From positions 682,001 to 746,000 of the forward strand of contig SKCR01032772.1 in NCBI GenBank assembly GCA_019454045.1: DNA of 64,000 bases, written 5' to 3'. Below are positions 47,309 to 58,229 of this stretch, in pieces. The position numbers and the translations under genes are program-made. The stretch comes from Zanthoxylum bungeanum (lineage: Eukaryota; Streptophyta; Magnoliopsida; Sapindales; Rutaceae). Below the pieces are notes generated by a model, which worked only from the letters and a program-made list of their open reading frames with translations, was not told the origin of the DNA and made no database searches. Positions within the stretch are counted from its first letter, which is position 1. Each line of letters starts with the position of its first letter.

Positions 47309-48319
47309 ATGGCATCCTCATCTGCCAATCCTAACCCATATACAAAATCTGTCAGAGCTAAGGTGATATACCAAAAGCTTTGTAACTGGCCAGTCATTGA
47401 TCGAACAGTTATAGATTCTAAATATGTCCGAGACCTTTGGAGAGATATCTACGATTGTCTCAATGAAGCTCCATCCGCTATTTTGCCTAAAGAGATTGCA
47501 ATGGATATCGTGGCAAGAGTTCCTACCAATTTCATGAGATGGTGTTTCATTCTTAGAACCATTTGGAATGGAAAAACAGATGGTTTAATCCAATACGAAA
47601 ATAATTCAGCGATTGTTCACTGTGGATATCACAGATTCCACTCCACAGTTTTCATCAACAGTCATGATTTCTTCAATCATTGCCAATGGAGTCTCGGCAC
47701 CTTGTTTGAACTCGGTTTCCTAAATGGATTTATTCTTGGACCAAGTCCAATCCATCCCAACTATCCTGGTATCTCAGAAAATAGCCTTGGTGAGCTTCCT
47801 CCATTCATCAGTAATATTTTGTATCAATGGTATAAACGCCACAAAAGTATTACTGTCTGGATCGAAACCATTACCCCAGAATGGTCGAATGACTATTCGC
47901 TCATTTACCACCCAATTCATCTTATAAGAATTATACCATCACGTCAACTCACTAATTGGAGACTCACTTGTTGGCCATCTAGACCGAAGCTTAGAGCTTA
48001 CTATGGATACGATGATATTTTTCCAGAAGAGATTACTTCCCATCATTCCTGTGATCTTAGAGCACTTTCCGCAGACTCAGTCCGTCGAAGCCTAGAAAGC
48101 AATACTAATGATAAAGACTGGAAAATCTTCACTACTATCGAAGAGTCATCTAGAAGTATCATTCAGGGCTACAACAAAATCAAGTTTCCTAACAGTCTCG
48201 AAATTCAAATCATCGACGGCCTCATTCCAATGTCTCTACGCGCGAAACGTCAATGGGAAGATTATCAATTCGAAGATGATCATGTCCTTGCAACGCAACC
48301 AAGTTGTTATATTCCATAA
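47309..48319 (+). CDS. Intact 336-aa protein of unknown function, antisense inside the Gypsy derivative
   Basis: Uninterrupted from ATG 47309 to the stop at 48319. I do not recognise the family. The start is Ser-rich (MASSSANPNPYTKS), the rest looks like a globular domain rich in Trp, His and aromatic residues, with about eight Cys scattered over the length. Notable stretches are RAKVIYQKLCNWPVIDR, PTNFMRWCFILRTIWNGK, HDFFNHCQWSLGTLFELGF and RLTCWPSRPKLRAYYGYDD. No signal peptide, obvious membrane segment, zinc knuckle, RT, integrase or protease motif is seen. It lies between the broken gag and the 3' LTR, on the opposite strand. A TATA-like box precedes it and AATAAA follows it. It could be an antisense ORF of the retroelement (such ORFs are known in other plant Gypsy lineages) or a captured gene. 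Its open state next to a broken gag suggests it matters or was acquired late. Confidence 0.65.
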   Translation: MASSSANPNPYTKSVRAKVIYQKLCNWPVIDRTVIDSKYVRDLWRDIYDCLNEAPSAILPKEIAMDIVARVPTNFMRWCFILRTIWNGKTDGLIQYENNSAIVHCGYHRFHSTVFINSHDFFNHCQWSLGTLFELGFLNGFILGPSPIHPNYPGISENSLGELPPFISNILYQWYKRHKSITVWIETITPEWSNDYSLIYHPIHLIRIIPSRQLTNWRLTCWPSRPKLRAYYGYDDIFPEEITSHHSCDLRALSADSVRRSLESNTNDKDWKIFTTIEESSRSIIQGYNKIKFPNSLEIQIIDGLIPMSLRAKRQWEDYQFEDDHVLATQPSCYIP

Positions 48320-48357
48320 TGTAATCATAAATCTTATAATTTGTTGCTTTGCTTGGT

Positions 48358-48363
48358 AATAAA
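48358..48363 (+). terminator. AATAAA signal after the antisense ORF
   Basis: AATAAA lies 39 bases past the stop codon, in the right place for polyadenylation of a plus-strand transcript. Confidence 0.4.
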
Positions 48364-48699
48364 GCTTTTACTTGCTCATACATGTGTGTCAACAAGTCTT
48401 CTTTCTCATTCTCAAACACCAAAGTTCTAATGTCTTCGACCTACTAACTCATAACGATGTTATAACCGCGACAGAAGGTTCATGTTAAGTACAACCATAG
48501 AAATCACGTCAGATTCTGCTATAGGAATAACGATGGGGCAACTGTCGAAACTACTTGAGGTATAGGTCTAGAACCCTTGTTATCCTCAACAATCAAATGA
48601 ACATCATCTAAAGCTATATCAATTTCAAGATCTATCGACTAAGTATGGGGTATCTCTATACTATTACTCGACATTCTCACGCATCACCAAACTATACCT

Positions 48700-49373
48700 C
48701 TCCCACGTTAAATACTAGTACCACGGCCACGTCCAGACATTGTCCTACGGACACAAAACTACCATTTATCAGCCTACTCAGTCAAAAGTCGATACACATG
48801 GTGGCATTTCTGTTCATCAATCAATCTCATCAGCTCAAAAGCCTTCTCAACTCTATCCAATAAATACCCAGCTACAATGAGATCCTTCTTCTCATCAACT
48901 CAACAGCTCCATATTCTTTCACTCTTTTAGCAATATTATCTTCATTAACTATAGGAGCTACCTGAGTTGGACCATGACCCCATGCTGGAGGGTAGTAATA
49001 CGGATAAGGGTAAGCACCAGGAGGAACATTTGCTGGTGGAGGAGCATAATAGGGTGGAGGGTAGTAACCTGGAGGAGGTATATGATAACTCTGATTTACT
49101 AGAGGAGGTGGAGGAGGTGCTGGAATATTTCCCTGAGGTGCTGCAAGGGCTGGAGGAACATTACTGCTAGGAAGATGATAAACTGAGGTACTATCCCCGA
49201 AAACCGAGGCTATGGAATCTTCTACAACAGGATTAGGGTTCCCTTCAAAAGGTTTCCCCATCATAAGAATTAACCTCCTCATCAACTGGAGGTGCCCTAG
49301 AAGGTTGGCCAACATTTGCTATCCTACGAGTACGAACTCGACCTGCACCTCGAACTCTAAGACGCGGAGGCAT
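48700..49373 (-). pseudogene. Broken gag of the Gypsy derivative
   Basis: The start codon is at 49373 (MPPRLRVRGAGRVRTRR), about 90 bases after the PBS. A frame change near 49250 leads into a long Pro/Tyr-rich region (IPPPGYYPPPYYAPPP) and then AKRVKEYGAVEL, where gag normally begins its conserved domain. Beyond a stop at 48872, pieces such as DRVEKAFELMRLIDEQK still read as Gypsy gag (about 48850-48760), then homology is lost. The rest of gag and all of pol are deleted. Confidence 0.7.
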
Positions 49374-49459
49374 CTAAAAACACATGAAAGATGTCAACCG
49401 CTAAGAGACATAGAATAACTGATAAAGAAAACAAAATGTCTACAGAATCTATGAACCCT

Positions 49460-49473
49460 GGGCTCTGATACCA
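49460..49473 (-). other. Primer-binding site of the Gypsy derivative
   Basis: TGGTATCAGAGCCC on the minus strand, five bases after the LTR end; complementary to the 3' end of initiator-Met tRNA. This fixes the orientation of the element. Confidence 0.85.
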
Positions 49474-49478
49474 TTAAT

Positions 49479-51606
49479 TGTCACACCCGTCCCCTTAGGT
49501 AGGGTAGGGGTGAGACGGAGAACTGAAACTGGCAGAGTTTCCCCTGTAATATGGACTAATCCTCCAAACACAAGGAAAAATCTAAACTGAAAATTATCAT
49601 CATAACATAGGATCTCCGTGATCCAACTCAAACATAATATCCATGAAGGAAACACAATATCCTCAATATCAAGTAAAGGCTCAATGCCTAACATTAGACA
49701 ACAAATCCTTCCAAATACAATACATATCTAGAATTACAGTCTCAAAACATAACAAAGACACTCTACTGTTGGCACAACCTTTCTCTACTGGCAGAAAATA
49801 ATGACGAAACAGCAGATGGAAAGGATAATCTACTAAACTGCTGAACCTGAAATGTTAAGGAAAGGGGTAAGCTCACGCTTAGTGCAATGGATCACAGCTT
49901 AGTGCCGTGGATAATCAAGTAACAAAGTGGATCGAACAAGTCTTTCATAATATAAATAAATACATAAGCTGTAAATCGATATCTCAAACATTTACTTGAA
50001 ATCGTAAATCTCATTTCTCATAAAACTCAAATCATAAATCTCATTTATCATAAAGCTCATACTGCTCAAAAATAATCTGTAATGATAATCTGTTTATTCA
50101 TCTATATGCACAACCTCATGACAAATACGGCAAAGCTGGCAACATGGGGCTTCCCCACGGCAAAACTGGCATCCGGAGCAAACTGGCAATGTGAGACCTT
50201 ATCTCACGGCAATAACTGGCAACATGAGACCTTATCTCATGGCAATAATCTGGCACATATAAGTACACGGGGTGCATCCTAGCATAAAAATCATTTCAAA
50301 ATACATGCTCATATATCTCAAATCATGCAAGTTTCTCATATATCACAAACACATGATTTCAACATAACCAATATTCGATCCATTACCTTATAGCAAAATA
50401 TATAAACTTTCTAAAAACAAACTCATTTAATGCATTACCTTAAAATTCATTTAAGAAAACATACATACTATATACTTTTGAAAACATTAATGTTACAGGC
50501 TTATCCACGCACCTGGTGAGCTGACTACTGATAAAGGAACTAGGCAGCAGGACCGTCCCTGCTTACAGTATCACGATCACCTAACAGTCAAAATAATTTA
50601 CTATAAGGAACATAATCTTAACTAGAGTAGATGAAAGAATATGCAAGAAACGTGGTTCGTTCGTTCTCGCAAACTTAACGAAATTTAAGATTCGGAGGTC
50701 CGTTACTACTCGGAATGGTCTTAAATTCGCGGAGGAGACTCGGGAAAATAACACGGAGACACTGTTTGGCGCGTGGTGGCCACGCGCCGATTGGCCAGGC
50801 CGCGCGTGGGCCTCACGCGCCGCCACATAGGGCGCGTGTGAGATCCACGCGCCGGTCCGATCGGAAATTTTCCGACGGCCGAGCGTTCCCCTCTCTCTCC
50901 CGGATCTAATGGCGCTGACGGTTCGTCGATCGGAGTTCCGGATCAACGGGAAATCGAGAAAAACCATAAAAAGTTTCTTACCGAGATTTCTCCGAAAAAT
51001 GGAAGTTTCCTGAGATGAAACCACTACCAAAATGATCCTCTCGACGAGATCTACACTTTTCCTTAAAGGCTCGGTCGCGAATTGAAGACGGATCGGACGG
51101 ATCGGGACCGAAACTTCTTTTTTTTTTTTTTTCTTTTCTCTTTCCTCTCTCTCTCGTACGTACTGCATCTTCTGAATTAGGCTGTTGATTTAAAAATAAT
51201 AATAATAATATATATATAAAATTCTGGAAATGACTAAAATGCCCCCACTAGGAATGGTATTTTCGGAAATCACCACTTTTGAAGCTCTTCTGATGTGATT
51301 CTAGAAATATGTTCAACACGAAAGTTGTTCGTCTCGGAAAAACGAGTCCGATGGTTCATGAATCAACTCAATCGGAGTTCGTTTGCTAAATTCATTCCCA
51401 AAACTGTAAACTATACGCATATAGTAAAAATCACGTAACTGATTCTTGGTCCCCACGCGTTTTCCAACGCGACGAAAATTCATTTCATATTATTCTGATC
51501 CATATTCCATCACTTAAACACTTATTCTTCATTATCATTCTATTCCAAGACTATATCGTCAGTCTGGGAATCTCCTAAAACAGTCCCGAAAATCTGGGAT
51601 GTTACA
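49479..51606 (-). repeat. 5' LTR of the Gypsy derivative
   Basis: 2128 bp, differing from the other LTR at scattered single bases and in microsatellite length. The element is therefore young. Confidence 0.9.
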
Positions 51607-51611
51607 ATAGG

Positions 51612-53762
51612 ATTAATACCTTGTTTGTTTCATGGTTTGTCATGATTTCATATAGTATGGTATAGTTCAAATTGTTGTTTGTTTTGACTTCCATGTTCAT
51701 GGTATGGTTTCTTATTGTAATCTCATAATTTGAAAACCATGAATTTTGGAGAGTTTTTTAAACCATGGATTTGGTGGTTTGTGTAAACATTGTATTTTTA
51801 CATATAATTTGATGATGATTCTCTTATGGGAACACACCTGAAAGGTTTGTGAAAATTGTCAAGTTTAATACTGTAAGGGAAAGAAACTCCAAAAATCTAA
51901 AAAAGTTAGCTATCAAACCCGTCCGAATGTCACATATGTCTGGTCGGACATCTCAATCAAGTCCGACCAGATATGCCCTAAAGACTGGTCGGATATGTGT
52001 CAAATTTCCAGTTTTACAGAAGGATTCGATCTCTTTCATTCTTAGCTAATTTCCATAAAAATTTACTTTTTTCTTAACTGATTTCATGAGTAATGGGAGT
52101 TTTTTCTTGTTAACCAAGCCCTATTTATATTATAAAATCAAGATCAAAACACACAAAGGGGAGATCCCGATCAGAATTCAATTATAAAGAACGCAAGAAA
52201 CCAAAAACACAACAACCTTAAATTCCCTTCTCCCGCAAGATCTAGCAAAAAAACCAAACCTTCAAGGATATTCTCAGAGCCGAGTTACACTCAAAGGTAT
52301 GACCTGAGGGCCCCAAAACCATAAACTCCGCATGTTTTATTTTTAGTCTGATACCGTATATCTGGCCGAACATCATATATGTCCGATAAGACATACACTT
52401 GTCATACAGAAAGTCTGGCCACGCAACTGCCTATATCTAATCGCCTGTTTTCCGTGGTATATAGGATGGAAATTCGGACATAGGTTCCATAACCGATTCT
52501 GAATGGACGATAATGTGATTCGCACTCGGGATACAATTCCACGTACCACATGAAAACGGGTGTGCACAATTTTATTTTTGTTCCTCATTATTATCATATT
52601 GTTTATATCACATTTTGCATAGTTAATTGTTTATTTACTTTATTATTGTTTTGTTAACCAATTTTTGGTGTTGTTATGGCTATTATCTGGACGTAATTCT
52701 GAGTCTGTGATCCTACTGGCTTACGCAGCAAGTCTGACCAGCCTTATCACAGGTCCAACTGAACATGCAGATGCGATATATATCCGGCCAGGTCTAATAC
52801 ATATCCGACGAAATTTATTTTATGCGTTATTACTATTGTTTCATTTATTACATTTGTGGATGTCTGCCCGTTGTGAAATATAAATTTATTTTGTTTGATT
52901 CTTGTATTATAAGACATGTGAATACTCTTTTGAGTCTGAATATTATACTGACATCAGTAATTGACTATTCTGAACCCAAACGGATTTAAGGTCGGACCTT
53001 ACGAGTGGTGTAATGACTCACAATGTCTTATACTGGATGATGACTAATTTATTCTCTGGTTAGTTCCTATTCGTACTCTCTACGGGATGTGATCTGAATA
53101 GTGTCGTGGTTGCCGACGTCATAGACATAACATTAAACCTTGATTTGCTCCTACAGTTTGTCATGGTTTTATAATTTTGTATTCATAAAATATCCTTAAT
53201 AAATTTTTAAAATGTCAATTCCACCATATTAAATATATTATATCAATAAACAAAAATAATTAAACTCTTCTCTAGATTAGGGTTGGCTCTCTCTTGTTGG
53301 TTGGCTCTCAAATCTATCTTATAATTTTTTTTTTGAATATTAATATATTTAGAACTATTTAAATTATGAGTTGTGTGATTTTAATGATAGATTGTATGAA
53401 CTGTATGGATTTAAATTCAATGAAATTTTTATATATTATGGACCGTTTTTTCAAATATTTGTTTTATTAAGAATGCGATTTTTTCACATTTATTATCCAT
53501 TTTGTACATTAAATTTTATTATAATTTATTGATTTTAGATTAATGGGTAATAATCTGATATGTGTTTGATGATATTTTAATAAGAATTTTTTATGCCTTT
53601 AATTGAATCTAATTTCTGGATTAAAAAATTAGATTTAACATGATTTTATATGAATTTATGTGTTTGATGGCATTTTAGTCATTTTATCATTTTTGGAACG
53701 ATATCATTCCATCAGACCAAACAAAAACATATTATTTAATCATATCATACTATATCATCTTC
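51612..53762. other. AT-rich non-coding DNA with scattered repeat words
   Basis: No gene. Words such as GTCCGACCAGATATG, TCTGGCCGAACATC and TATCCGGCCAGGTC recur between 51905 and 52810, like the modules of a decayed LTR. Stretches near 51613-51670, 53700-53760 and 54055-54120 share TTGTTTG and ATAGTATGG/CCATACTAT words in opposite orientations. Confidence 0.35.
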
Positions 53763-54035
53763 ACACTTCGTCGAAAAAGACTTTTACTGATACTAAATTA
53801 GTGTCGGTAAAGACTTTTACTGACACTTGTTAATAATGTCAGTAATATTGAAATCAGAGATTACTGACACTAGTTATTAGTATCAGTAATTTTTTGACAG
53901 TACAATATCAATAATATTCTAATACAACAGTATCGGTGATATTTTGACACGAAAATATCATTAATATATTAATACTAAAATATTGATACTAAAACATCAC
54001 TATAATATTGATACTAAAACATCACTATAAACATC
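53763..54035. repeat. Degenerate palindrome-rich repeat, possible CACTA end
   Basis: Repeats of TTTTACTGACACT and its complement AGTGTCGGTAAA, then two direct copies of GATACTAAAACATCACTATAA at 53984-54030. The left edge CACTTCGTCGAAAAAG resembles a mutated CACTA terminus. No right end was found. Confidence 0.4.
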
Positions 54036-54177
54036 CCAAACATATTCGGCCATTACGGTACAATACCATATAGTATCATATCATATATTACTAAAACATG
54101 GTGCACTTCATCCAAACAATGTGTAAATGTTCCTAAACTTAATGGTAAGATTTTTTCTAATAATAAGTGATGGGAAA

Positions 54178-54511
54178 TAGACCAGGGCCAAGGTTCCGGT
54201 TTGGAATCGAAACCAAACCCGAACCGAATCGGATGGAACCGTAAGATTACTGTTACATCCGATTCCGATTTCAAAATCATAACCAAATCGAAACTCATTT
54301 CGGTTCAATTACTGTTCTACATAATGTGGAACCGTAACCTTAAGATTCAGTTCGAAATTAGAACTAAACCACTTTGTCCCCCTTTTTTAAAGGATTGAAC
54401 CGAATACGGTTCCAAAAAAATTGGAACCGTAACCGAACCGATTGTGAACTAGTTCGATTACGGTTCTATTAATTCGGTTTCGCAACCGAACTGAATCATT
54501 GGCCGGGTCTA
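54178..54511. mobile_element. hAT-type MITE (334 bp) with 8-bp target duplication
   Basis: Flanked by ATGGGAAA on both sides (54170-54177, 54512-54519). Ends TAGACCAGGGCCAA and, from the right, TAGACCCGGCCAATG are inverted repeats. The body is built from GGTTCCGGTTCGG-like words and their complements. No coding capacity. Confidence 0.78.
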
Positions 54512-54519
54512 ATGGGAAA

Positions 54520-55168
54520 TATGATTTTTTAATAAATTTCTATAAAAAAAAAATGGATTCTTTTAATGTTAACAATTGAATTATTACATTGACCAACAAA
54601 AATATCATTATATCCTGAAAAGCTTATATTTACGTAGAAAATATAAATTTACCCTAAAAATTCAGATTGTTAACATTATAATGAGGGTAAATATATAACT
54701 ATGAAAAATAGAAAATTAAGAAATATTCACGTTGTTATTAACAAATAATAAATGAAAAATGAAATTTTTGGAGAAATTGATAAGCTCTAACCTTAATTTA
54801 ACATCAAATTGCCAAACATTAACCCCAACTAATAGTCTAATATCAAATTGTCAAACCCTAATAATAATTAACATAAATTGCTAAGCCCAAACCTTAATCA
54901 ACATCAATTTGCAAAACCCTATTAAATTACCAAACCCTAAACCTAATTAACCCTAAACTACAAAAAATTCCAACTCTTCCTAGACGTAATTGACCACAGA
55001 ATGCCATAGTCATCATTATTTTATTCTACGGGATGTGTTATATTTTGTGTTAATTCCTTCATTATTAATAATATAACGCAATGATACTCGGGATCAGGGA
55101 CTGAACCTCCTTAAGACGAACCTAGGCCCAAAAAAAAAAAAAAGAAAGAAAAAAATATTACCAATTCT
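54520..55168. other. AT-rich DNA with CCCTAA-type imperfect repeats
   Basis: No gene. 54783-54985 holds several imperfect units of about 30-40 bp with AACCCTAA and TTAACATCAAATTGCCAA, similar in style to 2110-2290. They are not a telomere-type array. Confidence 0.45.
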
Positions 55169-55177
55169 TTAATATAT

Positions 55178-55219
<42 letters not shown>
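55169..55219. repeat. TA microsatellite
   Basis: About 50 bases of almost pure TA, just before the CACTA element. Confidence 0.9.
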
Positions 55220-55224
<5 letters not shown>

Positions 55225-55250
55225 TTTCATTTATTTAATTGTGAAGTTTT

Positions 55251-56670
55251 CACTACAAAAAAAAGATATTTAGCGTCGAAATTTTTCGACGCTAATTTTT
55301 ATGCTAAAACATGGACGAGAAAGACATTTAGCGTCGCAATAAAAAATTTCGACGCTAAAGTATAACATTTAGCGTCAAAAATATTTCGAAGCTAAAGCAC
55401 GTATTTGACGACGAATATTTTCGATGCTAAAAAGTTGACCATTTAGCGTCGAAATATTCGACGTTAAAGGTGATATAATATTAAAAAATATATATTATTT
55501 TATTACCTTTAGCGTCGAATATTTCGACGCTAAATGGTATAATATAAGAAAATTATTAATACAAATTAATTTCATTATAAAAGTAATTAAATTTGTTATA
55601 AAAAATTATTACAATTTTTTTATTAAAATATTATAATAATGATATTTTTATTGATATAAAACTAAAATTACAAAATTTATCAAAACAAAAAAAAAAATAT
55701 AAAATAATAAACAAAATGATAAAATACAATTTTCTACATATTTTCTCCATCTTCACTTTCATATTTTTCATCTTCACTTTCATTTATTTTTCATTTTCTT
55801 CACTATCTTCATTTTCACCATTTCTTCATCTTCATAATCCCCTACAAAAATAAATAAATAAATATTAGATGTTAATATAAAATACAAAAAATCAAACAAA
55901 ACACTTAAGGAAAAAATAATTTTAAAGAGGAAATAAGAGTATGAGAGAAAGAAATTGAGAATATGAGAAATGAAAGAGCAAATGAATTTATAGGCAAAAA
56001 AAAAATCTTTAGCGACGAAATAGACTTTCATCGCTAAAAGTCCTCAAATAGCGGGAATTATTTCCGCCAAAATTTTGATCTTTAGCGTCGAAATATTTAA
56101 CTTTTAGCGACGAAAATTCGTCGCTAAATGTCAAAATTTTAAATCTAATTTTATTAAGAGATAAATTCAAATTTTAGAAAGCGGGAATTTGAAAATTAAC
56201 CTGTAACGTCGAAAATTTTGACTTTTAGTGTCGAAAATTCGTCACTAAATGTCAAAAATTTCAATATAATTTTATTAGGCGATAAATTCAAATTTTAGAA
56301 TGGAGAATTCGAAAAATTTAAAATTAGCTTTTAGCGTCGAAATTTAGATTCGACGCTCAAGGTTGACTCTTTAGCGTCCAAAATTTTTTTCGAAATTTAA
56401 ATTCGACGCTAAAGGGTTGACCTTTTAGCGTCGAAATAGAAATTCGACGCTAAAGGTCAACCCTTTAGCGTCAAACAATTATTTCGACGCTAAAAAATAA
56501 ACCTTTAGCGACGAATCTAAATTTCGCCGCTAAAGGTTAGAACTTTTAGCGTCGAAATTTAAATTCGACGCTAAAGGGTTGATCCTATAGTGTTGAAATT
56601 AGGATTCGACGCTAAAGTGTTTATTGGCGTCGAAAAAAATTCGACGCTAAATGTCTCTTTCGTTGTAGTG
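55251..56670. mobile_element. Non-autonomous CACTA transposon, 1420 bp, full of TTTAGCGTCGAA palindromes
   Basis: Ends CACTACAA on the left and TTGTAGTG on the right are perfect CACTA termini; TTT on each side fits the 3-bp target duplication. Both subterminal parts (55260-55530, 56005-56665) contain about 40 exact or near copies of TTTAGCGTCGAA in alternating orientation, forming many hairpins; some copies have TTTAGCGACGAA instead. The middle (55540-56000) is AT-rich and lacks transposase. Confidence 0.85.
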
Positions 56671-57688
56671 TTTTTGTCAATACCTATTAGGACCAGAACA
56701 TGATTAGATCAAATCTGGTCTCTAATATTTATCAAATTGCCAAACATAAAAACTTTTATTTCATTCCTAAATTTCAATTAACAATGGCCTCGTATTCTCT
56801 AGCTAATTTTAATAGCTCACTTTCTCTTTTAAATTTAAGTTATTATAAAGTTTTTTTGTAATACATTTCCACCATCGTACCAAAATTTTCTTATTTTACC
56901 CCTGCGATAATTGACTAATAATGAACTAGTCAGTTATTGTAAGTTGAGATTTGAGAGAATATATTAAAGGTAAAATATAAAACCAAAGAGAGAGAGAGAG
57001 ATTTGGAGAAGATTTTTGAAAATCTCTTTGTAGTGGTAGTATTTAATTTTCTTGTTGTCAAGTTGATGGGAGAATTGTACTAGTAATGTAATAAGTAGAG
57101 AACAAAAGAATATAACATAGAACCTGCTCTCATTATTATCCCATGTACATTCAAGTTTATTTAATAAATGATGCTGATGGTGGTGATGGTGGTGATTCAT
57201 CATCATCATCATCATCTTCTGTAGGAATAGAACCTTCAAAACATAATACCAACTGCATACATAAAAAAGAAGTATAAAATTTTCACTGTCCCAGAATTTC
57301 AAATTTCTGCTTAATAACATCATATATGATGATTCCAAGGAGGAAAAATAATTGATTTTATTAATGAAAGTGGTGATGGCAAATAATTGAACCCTTTATT
57401 ATCCTCAGTTAGTGGAAATCTGGCTGGTCTAATTAGGACTCACCTTTGTGTCAGTTTGTTAATATTTGAACTAGCCAATTACCTTTCACTTTATTTGCTA
57501 ATAACTTTTAAATTTGCTTATATAATTATCAACATTGCCCTTTGATATAAACAAATTCCATATAGGGAAATGAAAATCACTATATGTTTTGCCCTTTTTT
57601 TCATGTGTTGATATGATTCACTAGAAATATTCAGCTCTTTCAAAAACTTGATTAGCATAGATATGATATTGGGAGAAAATCTACAATA
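56671..57688. other. Non-coding DNA with a CAT microsatellite
   Basis: No supported gene. A GGTGATGGTGGTGA and CATCATCAT run lies at about 57176-57217 and creates a false minus-strand frame with Met and His runs. A GA run is at 56987-57000. Confidence 0.45.
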
Positions 57689-57838
57689 CAACGGAGATAC
57701 CACGTCATCCGTGTAATAATCCAATAATCAATTGACACGCATGCTAAAATTTTAAAAAACAACTAAAAATATGGATATTAAACCATACATGTTATTTATT
57801 AATTTGTTGGTGATACCACGTCACTCGTACCTCCGTTG
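57689..57838. mobile_element. Small MITE-like insertion with inverted ends
   Basis: CAACGGAGATACCACGTCA at the left and, read from the right, CAACGGAGGTACGAGTGACG are imperfect inverted repeats around 150 bp of AT-rich DNA. No clear target duplication. It lies about 400 bp before the PHO1;H1-like start codon. Confidence 0.5.
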
Positions 57839-58043
57839 CACCAAATAATTACTCTAATCTTGGGGACAGTTTATACAGGTAGTTGGTTGGGTTTTAAATT
57901 TTAGTCCAAATTAGAGCCTCAAATCTTCAAAAATTTTAACAGTAGGAACTGTATTTTAGAAACTCGTCTATAACCCAAAAACTTATGCAACTTAAGACTG
58001 CCATTGGATGAGCATATAACATTGTTGGCCTTGTGGGTGAAGG

Positions 58044-58056
58044 TATATATATATAG
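58044..58056 (+). promoter_or_regulatory. Probable TATA box of the PHO1;H1-like gene
   Basis: TATATATATATAG, about 175 bases before the start codon, within a plausible promoter. The exact start of transcription is not visible. Confidence 0.45.
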
Positions 58057-58229
58057 CTGAATTTGGGAAGCATCAAGTGCTGTGAGGATATTATAGAATG
58101 TGCTTTGAAGCAGCACATCAATCATATATTCCTTTCTCCACTTCACCCCCCATAAATATTTTGCCTTGAGCTTCCATTAAACACACTCATAACTCGAACT
58201 CACAAGCCAAAGCTTACTGCTAGCTAGTG

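Larger units (their letters stand above)
44770..51606 (-). mobile_element. Non-autonomous Ty3/Gypsy (Del/Tekay-like) element without pol, 6.8 kb
   Basis: Two LTRs of about 2.13 kb (44770-46900 and 49479-51606) and a 5-bp duplication ATAGG (44765-44769, 51607-51611). It lies on the minus strand: the PBS TGGTATCAGAGCCC is at 49473-49460 and the 3' end of pol and the purine tract are at about 46945-46901, where the minus strand reads TTCGAGGACGAAATTTTTAT and AAGGAGGGG, a typical end of chromovirus Gypsy elements. Only a broken gag remains. In place of pol there is an intact ORF in antisense (47309-48319). Confidence 0.88.

Noticed and set aside
42476..51606. A single large retroelement bounded by the solo LTR and the Gypsy derivative.
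   Set aside because: Each part has its own ends and target duplication (AGTTA/AGTCA and ATAGG), and satellite DNA lies between.
54783..54985. An interstitial telomere array from AACCCTAAA words.
   Set aside because: The CCCTAAA word is not in tandem; it occurs once per 30-40 bp within longer diverged units.
56964..57338. A minus-strand frame with runs of Met and His.
   Set aside because: It translates a CAT/GGTGAT microsatellite; nothing else in it looks like protein.
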